DNA of 25,503 nucleotides from CAZMRQ01 sp964568795 (GTDB taxonomy: Bacteria > Pseudomonadota > Gammaproteobacteria > Comchoanobacterales > Comchoanobacteraceae): positions 1 through 25,503 of the forward strand of contig CAZMRQ010000020.1 of NCBI GenBank assembly GCA_964568795.1, given 5' to 3'. Under the pieces are notes generated by a model. The model was not told the DNA's origin and made no database searches. It was given only the letters and a program-made list of their open reading frames with translations. The position numbers and the translations under genes are program-made. Of this stretch, positions 23,925 to 25,503 are shown piece after piece (position 1 is the first letter of the stretch; each line of letters starts with the position of its first letter).

Positions 23925-24452
23925 TTAATAATGACGGTCACAGTATGGAACAAGCGCTACTTGACGAGCTAGCTTAATAGCGTGAGAAAGCTTTCTTTGA
24001 TTCTTAGCTGAAAAGCCAGTCACTCGACTTGGCACAATACGGCCTGTTTCCAGAACATACCTTTTAAGGAAGTGGACGTTCTTATAATCAATAACCTCAT
24101 CACCTTCAGTAAGTTCGTATTTTTTATCTGTCTCATCTTCTACCAATAATGCAGTTTTTTCAGTCATAATCTTTGGCTTTGTGATAATCAAGTGTCTTAG
24201 AACAGCATCATTGTATCGAAATGCTTTTTTTAGTTGATCCAACACAGTTGTTTCACCCTCAAAATTCAGTACGGCATAATGCGCCTTGAAATGTTTGTCA
24301 ATCGGGTATGCTAACTTACGTCTTCCGCTGTTTTCAACTCGAGACATCCGTGCTCCATGTTCTGTTAATGAACCACTTAAGCGCTTGAGCATCTCAGGAA
24401 CTTGGTCAGACTGGTCTGGATGAATAAGAATCATCACTTCATATGGTTTCAT
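23925..24452 (-). CDS. rpsF-rpsR: Ribosomal proteins S6 and S18 fused in one polypeptide
   Basis: A single 175-residue frame holds both 30S platform proteins. Residues 1-100 are S6: MKPYEVMILIHPDQSDQVP, GRRKLAYPI (43-51), HYAVLNFEG and FRYNDAVLRHLII (78-90). A short acidic linker (101-108) leads straight into S18: KKYELTEGDEVIDYKN (110-125) aligns with the RKFCRFTAEG..EIDYKD region of E. coli S18, then GRIVPSRVTG (137-146), NQRKLSHAIKLAR and the end VPYCDRHY. Only the first few S18 residues and its basic RRRKFC start are lost. No ATG or GTG exists at the junction. S6 and S18 bind each other in the ribosome, so the fusion is structurally sensible. I start at 24452, preceded by AAGGA; the frame runs upstream but without S6 homology. 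A promoter lies at 24508-24536. Confidence 0.92.
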   Translation of the reverse strand: MKPYEVMILIHPDQSDQVPEMLKRLSGSLTEHGARMSRVENSGRRKLAYPIDKHFKAHYAVLNFEGETTVLDQLKKAFRYNDAVLRHLIITKPKIMTEKTALLVEDETDKKYELTEGDEVIDYKNVHFLKRYVLETGRIVPSRVTGFSAKNQRKLSHAIKLARQVALVPYCDRHY

Positions 24453-24507
24453 AATATATTCCTTATGGATAATAAATTGAGCCAATACATATGGCAAGGA
24501 TATCAAG

Positions 24508-24536
24508 AATCTAACATAGAATAATCCAAAATGCAA
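24508..24536 (-). promoter_or_regulatory. Extended -10 promoter of the S6-S18 operon
   Basis: Reading on the minus strand: TTGCAT (24536-24531), 17-nt spacer, TAGATT (24513-24508), with TGT directly before the -10 (an extended -10). It lies about 56 nt upstream of the rpsF start and probably drives rpsF-rpsR, DUF2232, rplI, dnaB and alr-sdhE. Confidence 0.6.
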
Positions 24537-24608
24537 CCGCTCTTGCACCCCTTTCCAGACAAGATCCCTATAGAGTTATTCAGTGGCTTTCCCTGCTGTT
24601 AACCCCTC

Positions 24609-24648
24609 AAAATCACTATACACCCTGAGGCAGCATCCAGGTGATTTT
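24609..24648. terminator. Inverted repeat, possible terminator between the 16-residue-repeat protein gene and rpsF
   Basis: AAAATCAC (24609-24616) and GTGATTTT (24641-24648) are perfect 8-bp arms; inside them CACCCTG (24621-24627) can pair with CAGGTG (24638-24643) with one bulged C, as an alternative fold. On the plus strand a T6 run follows; on the minus strand only four T residues end the stem. It may be a weak bidirectional terminator, insulating the leftward gene at 25384 from rpsF. Confidence 0.4.
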
Positions 24649-24673
24649 TTGCTTGCGGATTTGATGTGGTTAA

Positions 24674-25384
24674 TTAAAATTTTAAAAAAAAGTCATCTTC
24701 TGTGTTGCCTTTTTGACAAGCGCCAGATATCAATTTGCCATTCGTAATCGAAGGCTCATGATCGAGCTTTCCTTCGACATAGACTGTGCCATGCTTTTCA
24801 GCAAATTTAATAGAACTCACCTTTGCATTTCCGCTTAAACATACAACAGGACTGCCCTCTTCTTGATCATATGAATTAACCAGCTGATCAACCTGGCCGG
24901 CATCAATGTGAGTATTTAAATTATAGATGTTAGCTGATTTGACTGTCACGCCTGTGAGTGACACAGATCCGGTGTTTTCTATCGTTTCAATATCTGAGGC
25001 ATTAGCAATCAGTGCACCTAAACCCTTAAAAACCTTGATTGATGATTGATTAATATGGGCTGTACCTGTCACAGTTGCCTTATCCACATGAACATCAACA
25101 ATCTTGGTAGGGCCTGTTGCATTCATTGATTTTAAATGACTGTCTTCTATTTTAATCGATCCAGTCGAAGTCAGATGATTGATAGTCACATTTTTCAGCG
25201 TTGATGAGCCAGTAAAACTGGCGTTATCAGTCACTGTAGTCCCTTTCAGTACAGCGGCCCCTACATGAGTCACCTGATCAACTGTCCCTTGACCACATAC
25301 TAAATTTCCGAATTGTTTTTGACACACCTTTGCCTGAACAGATAGACAAGTTGCTAGTAGTAATATTAAAGTCCATGCTCTCAT
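24674..25384 (-). CDS. Exported protein with exact 16-residue repeats (probable beta-helix)
   Basis: A 236-residue protein, family not recognised. A signal peptide is clear: MRAWTLILLLATCLSVQA, cleavage likely after residue 18. Residues 41-153 are built from units of 16 residues opening with (T/L/V)G: TG at 58, 74, 90, 106, LG at 122, TG at 138, preceded by a 17-residue unit at 41. Each unit alternates small/polar and Val/Ile/Leu positions, for example TGSIKIEDSHLKSMNA, which fits one turn of a right-handed or bactofilin-like beta-helix. Four Cys after the signal peptide (21, 30, 182, 223) could form two disulphides closing the ends. ATG at 25384 is preceded by AAAGGA; an earlier ATG in frame would spoil the signal peptide start. 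It has its own promoter with operator-like dyad. Periplasmic or surface location is expected; its role is unknown. Confidence 0.85.
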   Translation of the reverse strand: MRAWTLILLLATCLSVQAKVCQKQFGNLVCGQGTVDQVTHVGAAVLKGTTVTDNASFTGSSTLKNVTINHLTSTGSIKIEDSHLKSMNATGPTKIVDVHVDKATVTGTAHINQSSIKVFKGLGALIANASDIETIENTGSVSLTGVTVKSANIYNLNTHIDAGQVDQLVNSYDQEEGSPVVCLSGNAKVSSIKFAEKHGTVYVEGKLDHEPSITNGKLISGACQKGNTEDDFFLKF

Positions 25385-25414
25385 TGATTCATCCTTTCTA
25401 TAATCCATTACTTA

Positions 25415-25461
25415 AGGATAAAGCTATTGGATAACAGTGTCAAGCAGCAGTCTTATCCAAT
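25415..25461 (-). promoter_or_regulatory. Consensus promoter with a 9-bp inverted repeat around the -35 box
   Basis: On the minus strand TTGACA (25443-25438), a 17-nt spacer, and TATCCT (25420-25415) precede the exported protein gene. Perfect 9-bp arms ATTGGATAA (25426-25434) and TTATCCAAT (25453-25461) flank the -35, one arm in the spacer and one upstream. This geometry suits a dimeric regulator that blocks RNA polymerase. Confidence 0.7.
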
Positions 25462-25501
25462 GCAAAATGAGACTGAAGTGAAATCGTGATTCCAATGCAA
25501 A
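25456..25501. repeat. 11-bp direct repeat upstream of the exported protein promoter
   Basis: TCCAATGCAAA occurs at 25456-25466 and again at 25491-25501, 35 nt apart. The first copy overlaps the distal arm of the promoter dyad, so this may be an additional binding site for the same regulator. The window ends here, so further copies cannot be excluded. Confidence 0.6.
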
Positions 25502-25503
25502 TG

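Noticed and set aside
24453..24548. 32-residue hydrophobic extension before rpsF
   Set aside because: It contains the promoter, lacks S6 homology, and ATG 24452 has AAGGA in front and matches the S6 N-terminus.

Overview
This window looks like a stretch of chromosome from a host-associated gammaproteobacterium, most likely in or near the Legionellales (Coxiella/Legionella side). The evidence is the gene order fMet tRNA-rimP-nusA-infB-rbfA-truB, rpsO-pnp, ybaB-recR and rpsF-rpsR-DUF2232-rplI-dnaB-alr, together with an IcmF-like gene whose relatives belong to Dot/Icm type IV secretion, and several unrecognised proteins that look like host-directed effectors. The DNA is moderately AT-rich. The lineage is an inference; no 16S gene is present.

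Left end (1-1884): a CATC tetranucleotide repeat at the window edge, then a leftward gene for a long charged, helical protein with two 70-residue tandem repeats. Region 2092-7761 is a rightward housekeeping operon: initiator tRNA with its own promoter, an intrinsic terminator/attenuator, then rimP, nusA, infB, rbfA and truB, which are overlapping or nearly so. Region 7801-10348 holds an unrecognised protein with a consensus promoter and a possible papain/OTU-like Cys-His arrangement, meeting a ClC antiporter gene end to end with no spacer.

Region 10464-18237 is a long rightward run: rpsO, pnp, an unknown multi-pass membrane protein, ybaB, recR, a 133-residue protein that may be a shortened IcmH/DotU, an IcmF-like protein, and a small two-helix membrane protein. 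Overlaps of 4-17 nt link most of these genes, so secretion-type genes seem to ride on an RNA-decay and DNA-repair transcript. Then come a MarC-family gene (18377-18985) and a possible secreted or membrane-targeted Ser-rich protein (19147-19917), closed by a good intrinsic terminator.

The right part (19968-24452, leftward) is the ribosomal protein/replication cluster. It carries two striking gene fusions: ribosomal proteins S6 and S18 in one reading frame, and alanine racemase with a C-terminal SdhE (FAD assembly factor) domain. Beyond it is an exported protein built of exact 16-residue repeats, probably a beta-helix, whose consensus promoter is flanked by a 9-bp inverted repeat.

No gap without a gene exceeds 300 bases. 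The larger gaps are 1-267 (tetranucleotide repeat, otherwise nothing convincing), 1885-2131 (tRNA promoter and leader), 10349-10518 (rpsO promoter) and 24453-24673 (rpsF promoter and an inverted repeat).
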